Positions 1 through 14,189 of a DNA stretch of 64,000 bases are shown here, piece after piece. Origin of the DNA: Prunella strophiata (lineage: Eukaryota > Chordata > Aves > Passeriformes > Prunellidae). Within the stretch, counting starts at the first letter, position 1; the number at the start of each line of letters is the position of its first letter. A program made the position numbers and the translations under genes. Below the pieces are notes generated by a model, which was not told where the DNA came from, did not search any database, and worked only from the letters and a program-made list of their open reading frames with translations. The stretch spans positions 22,247,001 through 22,311,000 of the forward strand of contig JAZBQD010000027.1 in assembly GCA_036583965.1 (NCBI GenBank). The letters are read 5' to 3'.

Positions 1-3000
1 ATGAGCTGAATGTAAATAATGTAAACAGCTTCCAGCTCAACACACTTCAGGCAGCTCTGCCAGGAGAGGTCTCCTTTGGCTAGCAGAGGCAAATGCCTGG
101 TGCAAAGATGAGTGTCCCACCAACAGCATGAGCAGTGACACTTTGCTCCCAGGCAGCAGAGAAAGTCACTGGATGAGAGTTGGTTACATCCACCTGTGCA
201 TCTACTTCCTTGAGGGCTACAGTCAACCCAAAATTCATCACAGCTGAGAGCACATGTTGGGGCAGCCTTTTTTCTATTTTCATCTTCTCATACAGTCTGC
301 AGGCAGGGAGGCTGGCTAGGATATACAAAGTAAAGAAGCTGCTCTAGACTGGCCACTCTAGCTGAAGTTGTCACTTGCAACAATTAAACCAAAGTTCTAA
401 CTCTCCTCATGGAGGCAAGGACTTTACAGAGTCCATTGTAAGATATAGGATATTATCTATGTACAGACACAGCCACATGTCTGGTCAGGTGAGAGGCTAA
501 CCTCCCTTCTTCTGTGAGTGACCTTTGTGCCCTTCTATTTAAAAAACCTTAGTGAAGTTTGCCTTCTTTCCAAGCTCCACTACTAGACCCACCCATGCCA
601 AAATCATGATGCTCATTTAGAATATTTGGTGTTTCCCTAATGATTCATTCAAAATAGCACAAAGTACAGGAACTGTTTCCTCAGATGGAAGAGTTTTCTG
701 TTGTATGCTTTTCTTGTTACCAAAGGGCTGTGGAGAAAACATTAGTTTTATTTCTGAAACATTGAATATTCCTCTTTTGTTGCTTTTTTTCTTTGTTTGG
801 TTTTGGTGATATTTTTCTAAATCCCCTGTATTCTCTCTGAGATGGGAAGAGTGTATTCTGTTCAAGGATTTTGACACACAGAAGCTGCTGAAACAAAGGA
901 ATCCCTATGCCTACCCTTCCTCCAACACACTTCACGTGGGAGCTCTCTCCCACACCTTCCATGCCTCAGCCAGAGGCAGGCAGGAAGGGTTATCCCTGCT
1001 CTTTTGAGAGCTTGCAGGGAGAGGTTATATTGAGGTACAGCCCACACCCAGCAAGGCACAAAGGCTCCTCCAACATCTGCTACTCAGACTTGTATCCTTG
1101 GGGCTAAATAGTCATGCTGATTACAATGAGCTCCAAAATCTGCTCATTTTAGGTAGAAAACTAAAAAAGCCTAACTACATTTACAAGGGGACTTTGCTCT
1201 CCTTTGGGTTAGATTTATATCTGTACTGGTTGTTGTCCAGGAGTTTACCTCTGATCTCCAGCACACTGAGGATGAAACTGTCCATCTGACTCTAGTTACC
1301 AAAAAAAGCAATACTGATCCTAGCAGGCGTCAGAGGGGAGATCACAAATGAGAGAAGGAGCCACCCCAGCTGATTGGATACACTTCTAAATCCTTTCCTT
1401 TCTGCATCCTGCATTTGCTCTTTATTAAAGCAAAAAATAATAATGCACTGTTTACATAGTGCACAGGGTAGCTGTAAAATTTAATTAATCACTGTAGCTT
1501 AGCTTGCTGAGATTTTTCAATGAAAACCACTATAAAATGTAATGCTTGCTATAAAGAAAACCCCTCAAAATTGCATGACTTCCTGCTTTGGTATTGTACC
1601 TTATGGGACCAGAGACAGGACACTGCTGACAGTCCTGATTCAGCAAATTACTTGGAGGTAAGCACATACCTAAGCCAGTGGACACCAAAGTGTGCATTGA
1701 TATGGTTGACTTGGGATGGCTTAAATTGGTGCCCTGTAGACTGGCTGCTTCTGCATTTCCTGCCCCCCTCCAAGGGAGTCTAAATTACCAATGAATCTTT
1801 CCTTTCTCACTTCCAGATTTCCAAACACAGAGTCAAAGCATGAGCCTCAGTTTAATAATACCTTACTTCATGAATATCCCATAGGTCTGGATGAGTAGGT
1901 AGTGCACAGTGTGTTATTGTGAACAACAACTATATTTAGGATTACTGACCTAGGAAAAACAAGATTTCCCACCCCACCCCAGCCCCCTCCCTCCCCAGAA
2001 CTTGCCTAGGATTCACCCCATGGTGTAACACAAGAATGCATGTGGTGATACAAAACATCAATGCTATATCTCAAGTGCTTCTTTTGTGTTCTGGATAATT
2101 CAGTTTTATCACAGGAATATATACTCTTAATAGCTGCTAATCCCCCCAGATCTCCCTTCTTCTAAATCACATGTGCTAGAAGACAGCAATTTTTTTTAAT
2201 TTTTTTTCCCCTAATTAACAGCCTTAACTAAAGATGAGGACGTAGGGATGGGCTGAACACACAATGTTTCCTCCCCCTGCAGGTACTATTTTCCCTGTTC
2301 CAATCTGAACAAAAACACCTCATGGGTTAATTTTTTCAGTTACAAAAAAAGGCAGAAAAGAAGGCCCTTAGTGAGGTACAATAACATGTGCAGGTTTTCT
2401 TGGATCAATTGCCAGCATTGACACTGTATCCTTCAGCTAGCACTCTGTGATGAATGGTACCCTGTAGCATTGGAGAGAGCAGCAGCAGCCAGGCAGCATG
2501 GGTGACTGCATGCCCTCCTAACTGGCTGATACATCAGGAAACTCAAGAGAGACTCTGAGTGTGGGAGCTGGAGTGGTAAATGTTTTCATCTTTCTCTTTT
2601 ATGATCTTCCCTTCTCCATTTGTATGGGACATTTTAGAGATTGAGCTTTGTTACAAACTATTAGCCCAAGGCAGTGGGTTGGGGACGTGAGATCTCATGG
2701 AAAGACAGAGCACAAGAAAGTGTGAACAACTGGAACTACATGTGATATTAGTGGTTTGTTGTTGGAGGAATTTCTGTTTGGATTGTAGTTCAGACAGTTG
2801 CCTTGATGTAACTGGAATGAAAATCAGCACCCAATGTGCCTAGAGACAAACCACAGAACTGTCAAAAAATACTTGCCTTTTTATCTTCCAGAATCTTCAA
2901 AATGAAAATTCCCCATTCACCCACAGCACAAAAAACACAGCTCGGCACTCACAGCACTGGACAGCACTAAAGGAAACAAGAAAAAACAACTGTCCCCAAG

Positions 3001-4500
3001 AGCACCAACATGAGACACTGGTGTATCTGACTGCACACATTGCTCTGGCATACTTTGTGACACCAGAGAGGCTAATTTCAAACAATCCCACCTCTGGTAA
3101 TGGCCAAGAGCCAGGGAGGCACCCACTCAGAGTGACCAAATTTCAATTTGGAATTCCGTTTTTGTTCTGCATTTTCTTCCACACAGTAGAGAAGAATACA
3201 CTATTTGGGAAATATATCATGACCCATATGTGAGCAAGGTTTTAACCTGTGCATGACCAGTTTGTTATCTGTGTTGCAGACTCAGCTCAGCCTGGTGTAA
3301 ACTCTCAATTCCCTGGGAGCCATGGATCCACACAGGCCAAGGGTACGGGCTGGTGCTTGCACACCATGCTGAGCTGGAAGCAACACCCTGTTTGCCAGCT
3401 ACTTGAAACACCCAGCTCCAGCAGAGCTTGTGCATGGAGGTTGTGCAATGGCTTCCCAGAAAACAAAAAAACCTACACAGGTGCTCATTTAAATAGCTGT
3501 GGGCCCCCTGTGTGTGCCAGGAATTTCTCTGGTCTCTTAACTAACTACAGCTCTTAACTACCAAGATGAGAGAGTGGGCACAATGAAAACAGTACCTTTC
3601 CTGGCACTGTGTGCTTGGGAGGGCCACACCAGAGGCTCCTAGAGAGCACATACACAAAAATACACATGGAGAAAGAAAGAAATATACATAGAAAGAAAGG
3701 AATACCTGGGGACACCCCAGGAACATTTGATTTCTCTGACGGTATGGCAACCTCATTCAAATGTTTTAATTTAACTGAAAATTAGTAGTGATACATGCTA
3801 TGAGGTAAAATATTTCCTTGGGTTTGCTACCACACGTCAAGGTGGGAATTACTGTGGGACTGAGCTTATTCCTTGGGCACATTACAGAACTGTGTTATGT
3901 GATAGCTGATAAGTATTACAGGAGCTCTAGAACTGACCAAAATTTAAAATGTTGTCTACAGACTGTTAAAATAGCCCTTTTTGTCCCTCTAACTGTGAGA
4001 TTAGTTGAGAGATTTCCTTCCTGCCAAATAAAGGGTTAGTTTTCCACTTGAGGCAAACCAAACTGCCTACTGGGAGAGCCCTGCAATGGAAATAGCTGAG
4101 GATCAGAATTCCCAGTTGTGAGGAACTGAAGGCTTTAACCAAAGGGAATTGTTGCTTCCTTATTACGTTAGTCAGTTTACAAAATATGAGACCATAAAAG
4201 AAAAGGGGGTTTCCCCTTGTTAAATATTTACAATTAAATCTCTGCAGGACTCCTACCATAAGCCAGAGAACAAGAGAAATCAAGTCATTTGTTCCCTGCT
4301 CCATGGTGTACATGATGCCTGCAGGATGGGACCAAAATCTTCACCCTGAAGGGAGTGCTGAGGATGGAGCTGTCTTCTCCTTCTGAGTACATCTTTGATG
4401 GGTGCAGTTTCCCCTCCTCTTTTGCTCTCCTTCTTTATGAAATTACTTCATAGGAAAACTTGAGATCTGTGGACAAAGCTTTTGATGATGGGAAATTGAA
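1..4500. other. Intergenic, nothing recognised
   Basis: Ordinary mixed-composition DNA with short overlapping frames only. No repeat family, RNA gene or credible exon was recognised. Confidence 0.6.
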
Positions 4501-4502
4501 TG

Positions 4503-4634
4503 AAGGAAGGCCAGGTTGGATGGGGCTTTGAGCAACTTGGTCTAGTGGAAGGTGTCCCTGCCCATGGCAGAGGAACTGGAACTAGATGATCTTTAAGATC
4601 CCTTCCAATACAAATCATTCCATGAATCTATGAA
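4503..4634 (+). mobile_element. CR1 LINE 3' end fragment
   Basis: The stretch has the familiar bird CR1 3' terminus: a TTTGAGCAACTTGGTCTAGT block, then GGAAGGTGTCCCTGCCCATG, then TGATCTTTAAGATCCCTTCC and a degenerate repeat of the ATGAATCTATGAATG type at the end. It is a 5'-truncated copy of about 130 bases, sense to the plus strand. Confidence 0.92.
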
Positions 4635-4854
4635 TGTTCACATTTAAATATAGAGTTTGATTTTCAAAAGCACAGACTACAATTAATGAATTTATTAATG
4701 CAGCTTTATTTTCTAATACATTTGTTTTTGAAATGCTTTTTAGTTGGTTTTTTGAATATTTTTAGACCATATTTTGTCCACCCTTGCTTATGGGAGTGAG
4801 AAATTTTGAACAAAAGTAATTTCCAGATGAAATTGAGCATGCATATTCTACTGG

Positions 4855-4904
<50 letters not shown>
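4855..4904 (+). repeat. Poly(A) tract, 50 bases
   Basis: Fifty uninterrupted A residues follow CTACTGG and precede CCCAAACC. No gene-like or repeat-like sequence leading into it was recognised, and the CR1 copy at 4.5-4.63 kb ends more than 200 bases earlier. It may be an expanded retrotransposition tail or an assembly artefact. Confidence 0.9.
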
Positions 4905-4906
<2 letters not shown>

Positions 4907-6400
4907 CAAACCTAACTAAGCCACAAAACCACAAGGAAAACCACCATTTTCACACTTAGGAAGAAAAGCATTTGAAAAATTGTAATAGTAAATCCCCAGG
5001 CAATGGAACTACCCACAGGGTTGTCAGCAATTTAGGAGACATTCAGTGATGGACTCTTGAGGGAGACAATCCCACATTAGAGATTGTTTGACTGGATAGT
5101 CAAAAAAACCATACAGGCAATTCTTCGAGTCCGTAAGGATTAATGATGTGCTTTTCTATTCTACCTCAACAAGAAAAAATAACAAGGATAAGTCTTCCTT
5201 GGTCAACCAGGCCCATCAGAACATTTTCCCATCACCTTCCTAACACTCTAACAAAGAACCCATTGACCAACTGTGTTCATCCAGTGGAGCAGCAGCAAGG
5301 AGATGGAATGAAGACATCAGCAAAGACAACAGAGGACAACTGCAACAGCCAATGCAGATCAGGCTGCCTTCAACAAGTCAGTATTCTGACTGGTGTGGGT
5401 CACTCTAGTAAAGGTCATGTTTTGTTTATTTCTACTGGAAGAAGTGTTTGCAGAGGCCAGTAGAAGAACCCAGCAAGAGCTGATACATGTTTTGGTTACA
5501 GCTGCAAGTTGCTCTGACAACTATGGGACATTCCAGGAATGTTTGCCCATAACAAAGCCTAAACTTGTCTGGAATATATAGAAGTTTCTTATAGTTCAGG
5601 CACACCTCATATGTAAATAGTCAGTGTCAATGTTAATAGAAATACTAGAGAAACTTGTTCTCCAAACAAGGCCAAATAAGGTTACCAGAATTACTTCAGA
5701 CAGGAAAATCAAGCTTTCCTATAATTCCAGTAAGTGGTAAAATTGTGTGGCCTTTGGCCCTCAAAGTCTGGTCCCTGAAGTCGCAGTGCTGCAGCACTAG
5801 GGTGATCAAAGCAGCTGTCAGTGGTTGAGTCCTGATGTGTCCCAACAGCCACAACGCACAGTTCTGAGCTCACAACATAACATGAGCTTAAGAATCAGTG
5901 CCAGACATGACCCATCTCCTCTAACCTGGCTTTTGTCTGGTGGTACCCCACCTACAGGTTCAGTCTAGGAGCCAGGTGAGGTCCATGGCTCCATTAACTA
6001 ACAAGAAGGTGCCACAAGGAGGGAAGAGGTGAAAACATCCTCATTGACCTTGTGGATCTCTGTTACTGTGATACAAATCCTGGAGAGAACAGAGTCAAAA
6101 CACACCACTGAAAAAATATAAATTTCCAGCCTTGAACTTTAGCCATGCAAAAACCACCTCTTCACCTCCAGCTCTCTACGATATCAGGCCAGAGGAGCAT
6201 GGTTTGGCTCTTGAATGGAGTGGACAGAAATTCATATTGAGCAAAGCTCTTATGCAGAACAACCAATTGTCCTCCTGGCCTAGAGACCCAACACTGTGCA
6301 GGTGGAAAATGCAATAATGGCACCATTAAACAGCCTCAAAGGCTCATTATTCCAAAGCAAAGATGGGGCAGAGTGAAAAATGAGTACTCACTATACTTAC

Positions 6401-6478
6401 TTTGACAAGCAAAAGATATCAGACTTGGCCAGGTCAGTCCTGGATCTTTTTGACGCACTTGGAGCTTGATTTTTTCTG
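6401..6478 (-). other. Exon-like segment, 25 open codons, phase 2-2
   Basis: A minus-strand acceptor (ACATAG, modest pyrimidine tract) and a strong donor (AAA|GTAAGT) bound 78 bases with one open frame, reading RKNQAPSASKRSRTDLAKSD then IFCLS. Its phase would allow direct joining to the 30.47 kb segment. No family was recognised and the acceptor is weak. Confidence 0.2.
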
Positions 6479-6519
6479 CTATGTGTCAATAAGATCAAAC
6501 TTCCAGAGTTAACCTCTCA

Positions 6520-6533
6520 ATTTGCATGGCAAC
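6520..6533 (+). promoter_or_regulatory. Octamer overlapping an RFX-type half site
   Basis: ATTTGCAT (POU octamer) is followed directly by GGCAAC, giving an X-box-like ATTTGCATGGCAAC. Single motifs like this occur by chance, so this is only a candidate. Confidence 0.25.
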
Positions 6534-9500
6534 GAAACACAGGAGATGTCATACATTCATCAATATAGCTTAGAAAAGGTGATACAATAGAGAAATATTC
6601 ACCACTGAAAGTAAAACAGAAGGACTAAATAAAAGGACTCCACCTGCTTTTAATTTGAACCCGCAACACAAGGGAGAAGTTAAAACTCAAATAGGTACAT
6701 ACGTTCCTTTGAAAAGCTAGATCTGTGCCTGAACAAAAGAAAGAGGCTTTTCACTTACCTCCTGTGGTATCAAAGAGCCCATTAAAAACCAATAAAATAT
6801 TATGAAGCTTTTTCCCTTTGTGAAAAAGTGCAATTAATATCCTTCAGCAGATGATTATTGATTTTTATAAAGCAATTTACAGGCTTCTAAAGTCATGATT
6901 ATTCAACCCTCTGGGGGCCAGAAAGGAAGAGTTTTCAGAAGTAGGAATCATATTCTCATTTCCACATCAACACAGCCAGAATTTACAGACTCCTCCTTGG
7001 GTTTTTTGTTGTTAGTTGTTTTTGTGGGGATTTTTTTGCCCCCAGGATATTTTTGTTGTTGTTGATGTTGCAGTGCTCCAGCACAGGATTAACCCTTTTA
7101 TTCTCTCCCACCTGAGAGAGATTTCTTTCGTGATCTGTTCTTGAAGTATATTGCCTGTCAGATATTTATCCGCTGCTCACGGCTGGTGGGTTGGATGCTC
7201 AGCAGAGTAGACTTTGTGTCAGAAAACCAGCAGCTGCTCATATATCACAGTGGTCATTAGCAGAGGATCATTCTGGACCTTTGCCCACAGCACCTTGCTA
7301 TGGCAAGAGAAAGGCTATAAAACCCTAGGCCCTGTCAGCTGTTGTCATTTAGGTGAGAATTTATCAGGTCTCAGAGTGCCCTCTGACTGGATTATTATGA
7401 ATAATGAATGAAGCTTTATGCCACACTGAGGCATTAATAAGACTGGGATGACTGGGAGAAATTCAGTACAACATCATAGCAGTAACTTTCTGAGAGCAAG
7501 CACACAGCTGGTGGGCTTGCTGGATTCAGCCTGTGTTAGACTCTGCCCCTGAAATGAGGAGCTCATTTAATTATTGAGCAAGGAGCACAATGCTTTTTGG
7601 TTTAGCCTATGGGTGGTATTACTGACATGCTCACAGAAAGCTTGCAACAAAAGGCTTCCTACCCTCTAACCAAACTCATTTTCTGCTCTTAAGAAGCTGG
7701 ATCACTGAGCCCTCCCCAAAATAAAACAGTGAATGTCAATCTTCATATTTACTATTAATCCAGCTTTAAAAAAAGGGACATGTAAGAGCAACCAGCTAAC
7801 AATAACTCCCTAAAATCTCCTCACACAGAAGTCTTCTAACCTGTTGGTGGTAACTCTGGGGATATTAGCCAGGATTACCAGTGTTCTTCCTTGTTTTTCC
7901 ACAGTTCATTCAATATGTATCCCTATGGCACACAAATGAGAAACGGGGAAGGAAGGAGACAAAAAAGGCAGCCACTGACCTAACTTGGAGGGGGAAAAAG
8001 CAACAACAACACAAAAAGCAGATGCACAGCAGAGACTATTGGCAATAATCTACCTCCTGGTGTGGCAGTTCCAGCTGCACTCCAGAGGAATGAGCCCACA
8101 GAGCTGACAAGCACTTGAGGCTGTCATTTATCTTGGTACCAGCTCCACTAGGAAAATTATTTTATAGGGCTGGACACACTTTTACAGACTCTTTAATACC
8201 TTAGGTGTATAATAGCGTTAAAACCTTAGGCTGTCAATATCTCATATGATTGTGCTGCTCTCAGCAAAAACAAAAACTGCATGGCCTCTTTTGGATAAAC
8301 ATGTTCTCTAAACTAATTTTTTGTTTTATTTTCCCCCCTTTAATTTAGCATGCAGTGTCCAGGAAATCCTTGATAACAATATTAGGCCAGATCTTCATTC
8401 TTCCAAACTGGCCCCAAATAAGGAGGCAGGGAAGGAGGAGCCAGCCTGAAGACCACCAGCTGGTCAGACAGAAACAGTGTAATTCAGGAGGAATATTTCA
8501 ACTCATATTCCTCACACGTGGGCAGTGCTAGGACCTGGCCTAACTCTCCCATCAGCCTCCCCATTAACTGTTTTTACAGCAGAGCCACTGATGCACAGCC
8601 AGATTATGAACAGAGGGAAACTTTATCCTTTTCAAAGGGAAAACGCCTTTTGGCAGGGGCTGGACATAGGAAACACCCATTTGAAAAGGTTCAGTTTCCA
8701 CCTTGCTCACACAGTGACAACTGGAGAGCAGGAGAACCACAAGGAGTGGCAGACTGGGCACTGACACTGACCATGGGCAGCTCTGAGAGCCAGCCCCTGC
8801 CACCAGGGACAGCCTTGGGCACACAGCCCAACCAGAACTTTAACTGCAAACACATCAGACAAGTTTGAGAAGCTTTTCTCCAAAATATTATCAACTTGGG
8901 TACAATATTAATGCTGCAAGTTTTAAAATATACTCATACTGTAGCAACTCTCTCAAAGCAAATACTAGGTACATTAAAAGGCCTTAACTTGTCCCAGCTC
9001 AGTTTCTGCTCTTTGATCCTAACTCCTCTGACCTCACTTGACTCTCAGGTAGGACCCATTTTCGAGTATAATCTTCAAGATTTTGTTATTTAAGAAAAAT
9101 CTGACCAGGAAAAAGAGGGAAATACCCACAAATACAATTTTTTGGAATGACACATAAGTTCTTAGGACAGCAAATTCCATTGTAATAAAGGAAGCCCAGT
9201 TCAGTCTCTGTTTTGCAGCAGCAATATGGCCCCTTTCCCACACTTTTACTGCTTTTTTGAGAAAAGCAAATTGTAAGAAGACGGCAATCCCTTAATTCCT
9301 TTATTACATAGAAATAATGTAAAATGTTTCATTTTCATTATTTCAGTGCTACAAACCTTCTAACTAAAAGAAAATTTGGTGTAATCTGGAACTCTGAAAG
9401 CCCAGTCTACAACTACTGAAATAGCAAGACTGCTATAGATTTTTCATTTTACTGGATTTGAAATCATTACTGTCACTCACTATATATTTTTTAATAATAT

Positions 9501-11149
9501 CTTCATATTTTTATAGCTTTGATCTAGAATGCCTCATATTTGCATCCTGCCACTTTTGTTATGTATAGGGAATTTAAAGATGACAGTGCAGTCATGTATG
9601 CTTTTTTAACTTGTGGATCTTTTCATTTAATCAGTCTTTCTCACAATGAGTCAAGAATGTAAATAGTCTATGTTTGATTCACACTGGTGAAAAAGCTTTG
9701 AAAAGCTGTTTAGAAAGCTGGGAAACAAAAAACTGAGTTTTCTCCTTTTTTTTTTTTTTTAATTTAATAATCTTTGTGTCTCATGGTGGTTTCCATCTTA
9801 GTAAGAGATTTTGTATGTTCATAGCATTCCTTCTGTAAGGACCTCCTGTTTTGCTAAAAACAGACACAGTCCTATTTAGGAGGGGGTAGCAGCATGAATG
9901 GGAGTAAAAAGCAGACTCCCACAATTAATTGAAGCATCAGGCAATGGCTGGGGCACCAACAGCACACCCTGCTTTTCTGAGATTCTTAAAAGATAAACAG
10001 AAAAGTGTTTGCTTAAAGCATATTTATAAATGGGGTTACATACCCTTAAAAGACATCATCTTTTCAACAGCAGAATAGAGCCAGGAGAAGCCTGTCCAGT
10101 CTTGGCAGCCTGAATCCTCCCCATGTCAGAAGAAAAATCACCAGTGGCAAACACGTTTGTAGAACTTGCAAGAAGTAATTTTAGGGGTTTTTTGTGATTT
10201 TTAAATAGCTGTCTTGCTGCAAAGTGACATTGCCAGTGACACCTAAAATGTGAGAAACTAATGAAACATAACTACACTTCTTTTTTTGACTTCTTTTCTT
10301 TTTAAAGTCCCTGGACCATGGTAGCAGTGCAGTTACCTGTGCAGTTACTCCTAAGGAGTTGTAATGTTTCAAGCTGTTTCAAGTTGCTCTCATGTTTAAC
10401 AAATGATTACCACAATTCACTGGACAGTGATGTTCAGAGGCAAATCATCCCCCACTCTCCTCCCTGGGGTCTCAATGTCTAGGACTTACACAAGTCAAAA
10501 CAGAGTGATTCCTGAGGAAAGAAGGGGGAAAAAAGAAATCTGTTATTTGCAAATAATGGCCAAAAATACAGCCTTAGAAGCAGTGAAACAATTTGTGAAT
10601 TCAGCTGCATTTTGACAACAGAAAACAGCTGAATACATGCATAAATATATAAACAACTAAACACATAAATATAAAGTTGCCTCCTCTGAGCAATGTTGAA
10701 TTTCCACATGGCAACTCTCCTACCTTTTTTCTAGTGTGCCATTATAATGGCAAAAATCTTGGGGGAAAAAAACCCCCACCCTCTCAGCAGAAAACCCCCA
10801 GCTCAGATGCCATGCTCATGGTAAAGTGTCCCATACAAATTCAACCCTTTTCATTCCTTTGAGCCACCCAGGATTTTTGAGTGTGAGCACACCAGAAACA
10901 ACCCTTTGCACCAGCCCTTTGGAAGGAAGGATCCACTGGTGAAGTTGTGAGAGCCAGGAAACAAACCTTCCCCTCAGTCCCCATCCCTCCACACAAATCA
11001 TCTGGTACCTTCTGGCAGAGGTGCTGCAGCTCCTGGCTCTCCCCAGGATGGTTTTTGCTGTCAGGGGTGTTCTGCATCATTCCATGGGAACTCTGTGGGT
11101 CTCCTTCCCTAACTCAGGCTAAAAAAGTAATAGAGATGAGTCCCATTTG

Positions 11150-11300
11150 AGTTTCACAGAACAGCAGAGGCACAGAAGGGCCCTGGTGGAAGGGAGCACA
11201 CTGGGTCACCTGGTCCCACCTCCTGCCCAAGCAGGGTCATCCCAGAGCCCATTGCAGTTCTGCAGCCAGACAGTTCTGGATTATCTCTCTGTTGTTAGAC
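11150..11300 (-). mobile_element. CR1 LINE 3' region fragment, diverged
   Basis: On the plus strand this reads as the reverse complement of the CR1 3' region. It starts TTTCACAGAACAGC, then passes through GGTCACCTGGTCCCACCTCC, CAGGGTCATCCCAGAG and CAGACAGTTCTGGATTATCT. It is older and more diverged than the 4.5 kb copy. Confidence 0.8.
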
Positions 11301-12968
11301 ACACACTCCAGTTTTTGCTGTGGATGAAATTTACAGGCAGCCACATTTATTTTAAAGTGGGACTCTGCATGCAGGGAAACAACACTTTGTGTTTTAATTT
11401 TTTGGGTACATAATTTAGGAACACTGTTTTTCCCTACCCTTTGATTGCAGTTGAGTTAATGGACACATGTAAGAACACAAATACTGCCTAACCAGCTTTA
11501 TTTTATTATCAGCAATAATGAGTAGCAACCCATTAATTTTAAAAGTTGAGGTATACACTGTAAAGTTAATGAGAACCCAGAGTCAATTAAAATAACAACA
11601 ATTAGGCCATTTTATTGATTTTTCAGCTATCTTTTTTTCTGTAGCAATTTTGTGGCACATACCACAGATCATCTGTGTGGTATATTTCAATGCAGATGAT
11701 CATAGCCATTTAAAAACTGTTTTACTTTATTATGACTGAGCAAGACATGCTGCTTTAAAAATTCTGGTTTACTATTATATATCTAAACTATGCCATTTAT
11801 ACAATTTTGTAAACCTTTAAAGCATTTTTCAAGCTTAAAATTTCTTAAAAGTTGGATTAGGAGATGTCTGGGATAGGTGGAAGAAGAGAATAGTCTTTCC
11901 CACCCCATATTTTGTATGTGTTAATTCAAGGTTCTTTTCTGGAGAAGAACTTTTTTCCCCCTAAATTTATTTCCAACTACTTTTGTTTTCCTTGAGGGAC
12001 CTTTGAAACACTATATTGCTACTTTTCATGTTTTTTATTTGCCCTCTGGAACAATAAAGGCTCAAAGGTTCATAAATATGCATTCTGTAAATGTATTATG
12101 CTGACAAAGTGTTGCTCAGATAGCTGCTTTTGCCTTTAGGGAATGAATAAGTTTACAGCATGCTTAAAAAACAGTGTAAGAGGAAAGAGAGAGAGGGGGA
12201 GAGCTGTGTCAGCGTGTGGGCTGAAAATGGAACAAAAGAGTTATCCTGAATGCACAGAAAAGAGAAAATAAAGTTAGGTAAGACACAACAGCTAGCACCT
12301 TGCAAGTTGCAGGGGTGGGGATTTGAGGGTGCTGCTCATCAGTGATGTGCCTGAGAGGGCATCATACCTTGTTTTCCAGGAAGGCTTGCATGGACAGGAG
12401 TTCATAAATCAAACCTTTTTTGCTAATTTTGGCACATGAATCGTGGAAACTCCTTTGTTCTTTCCAAAACATTAGCTCCTGGCAGAGTCCTTGTCCTGGT
12501 TCATTCTTATCTGATCAGACACAGATCTGCTTCATTCACCCCTGCCTCGCTGGAAGCTCAGGGCTGGTGCTTGTCAACACTTTTGGCAAGAAGAAAACAT
12601 TTAGCAATTAGAAATACCATTTAAACACATACCTCCAAACTGGCTTATTGATGATGTGACAGTAGGCTTTGACAGATCAGACTCCAGACTGGGAACTGGG
12701 TTTGCTCAGCAAAGTTTTGGTAGGGGGGCGACAGGTGGCTCCTGTGAGAAGCTGCTGGAAGCCTCCCCCAAGTCTGATGGAGCCAATGCCAGCCAGCTCC
12801 AGGCTGCTGGCCAAGGCTGAGCCCAGCAGCACTGGTGGTGCCATAATTGGGATAACATATTTAGGGGACAGGCAGGAACTGCACAACAGAAACTTCAGCC
12901 AGGGAGAGAAGAGAGAAAAGAGAAAGCAGCAGCTCTGCAGACACGGAGGTCAGTGAGGAGGGAGGGGC

Positions 12969-12996
12969 AGGAGGTGCTCCAGGAGGTGCTCCAGGT
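12969..12996. repeat. Short tandem repeat, 12-base unit, two copies
   Basis: AGGAGGTGCTCC occurs twice in tandem, then a partial copy. It lies in a G-rich stretch of intergenic DNA and contributes to the overlapping chance frames there. Confidence 0.8.
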
Positions 12997-14189
12997 GCCA
13001 GAGCAGAGATCCAGGTGATCCAGAGCTGAGGTGCAGCCCATGGTGAGGCAGCTGTGCCCCTGCAGCCCAGGACAGTCCATGGGGGCAGAGATCCACCAAT
13101 AAACCTGGAAGCAGGAGCATTGCACAGTGATGCTTCTTGTCTCCTGGGGATGCAATGCAGAGTCAAGGCAGACCAAGCTGCTTCCATTCCCACCTGGAAT
13201 AATTATATGCACATCCACAGACATGCTCTGCCTCCACTCTTTACTCAGGATGGTGATTTCTGCAAAAGTCATTATCTGTACTTATGGCTGAACAAATTTG
13301 CCAGTACTGCAAGGCTACAGGTGATCTCTTAGACCTACAAATTTTAAGCCCCTGACAACTCATATGGATAAAATCCAAAAGGATAGCATAGCCAACCAGT
13401 TGTTACCCCCAATTTTTTAATAATCTTTGAGCTACTGGCTCAATGTCTTTTGAGCACATATATTTTCCTACTTCGTTATCTAGCTTTGTGTCTGGTTCTT
13501 TTCTTGGTGAGTGTCATGGGATCACCTATTTTATATACCAATACTGGCTACTAAAGTTATTTTTTGTGACCTGAAATTGTCTTAAGCTAACTTGGTCATT
13601 TAAAAGCCAATCTTTCCTATTCTCCTTCACTTCATTCCTTTATTTTATGTTACATTTCTCTTAGGCCAGCATTAAATATTAAAAGCTTGATATTTTTTTA
13701 ATAAGATTTTTTTTCTATTCTTGCTTTGTTTCTTCTTCTCAACTGTAAGAAAAAACAATTTTCATCTGAACAGTCAAAGGATGCTCCTTTAGCCATGTAA
13801 ACAATTAACAATGGTTGCAAAAGTAAAATGTCGACAGACTATAAAACCCACATTAAATAATGTCTGGCATCTGAAAAACCTCCAAACTTACCTGAAACCA
13901 AGCTAAAAATCTTGTAGGACTATATAACATAAAGAAAAGCCAAGTTTACAATCTAAGTTGTTCTCTTCAGAGAAGGCAATTCTTAGCAAAAACAATGACC
14001 AAGCTGTGCTTCATCACACCCTTCTCCAATCGCTGCAAAGAGAGCACAGCAAGATGCATTTCTGGTACAGCTCTCAGGATACATCAGTCTGCTTTGCTGT
14101 CTGGTGCTCAGCAAAACCCCAGACACTGCTTAGGGCACGTCAGGAGTTTGAGAGCACAGAGCCTTCCTTTAGCCCTCTGATTATCGCTG

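Larger units (their letters stand above)
4905..11149. other. Intergenic, mostly nothing recognised
   Basis: Apart from the exon-like segment at 6.4 kb and the octamer at 6.52 kb, I see no genes. Frames at 8.5-8.9 kb overlap on both strands, have no splice context and are judged chance. Confidence 0.55.

Noticed and set aside
4640..4904. Processed pseudogene ending in the poly(A) tract
   Set aside because: No coding similarity was seen before the tract and no flanking duplication was identified.
4706..4909. Minus-strand frame with a long Phe run
   Set aside because: It is only the translation of the 50-base poly(A) tract and adjoining AT-rich DNA.
12677..13332. Cluster of 90-125 codon frames on both strands
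   Set aside because: They overlap each other in several frames in a G-rich stretch with a short tandem repeat, the pattern of chance openness.
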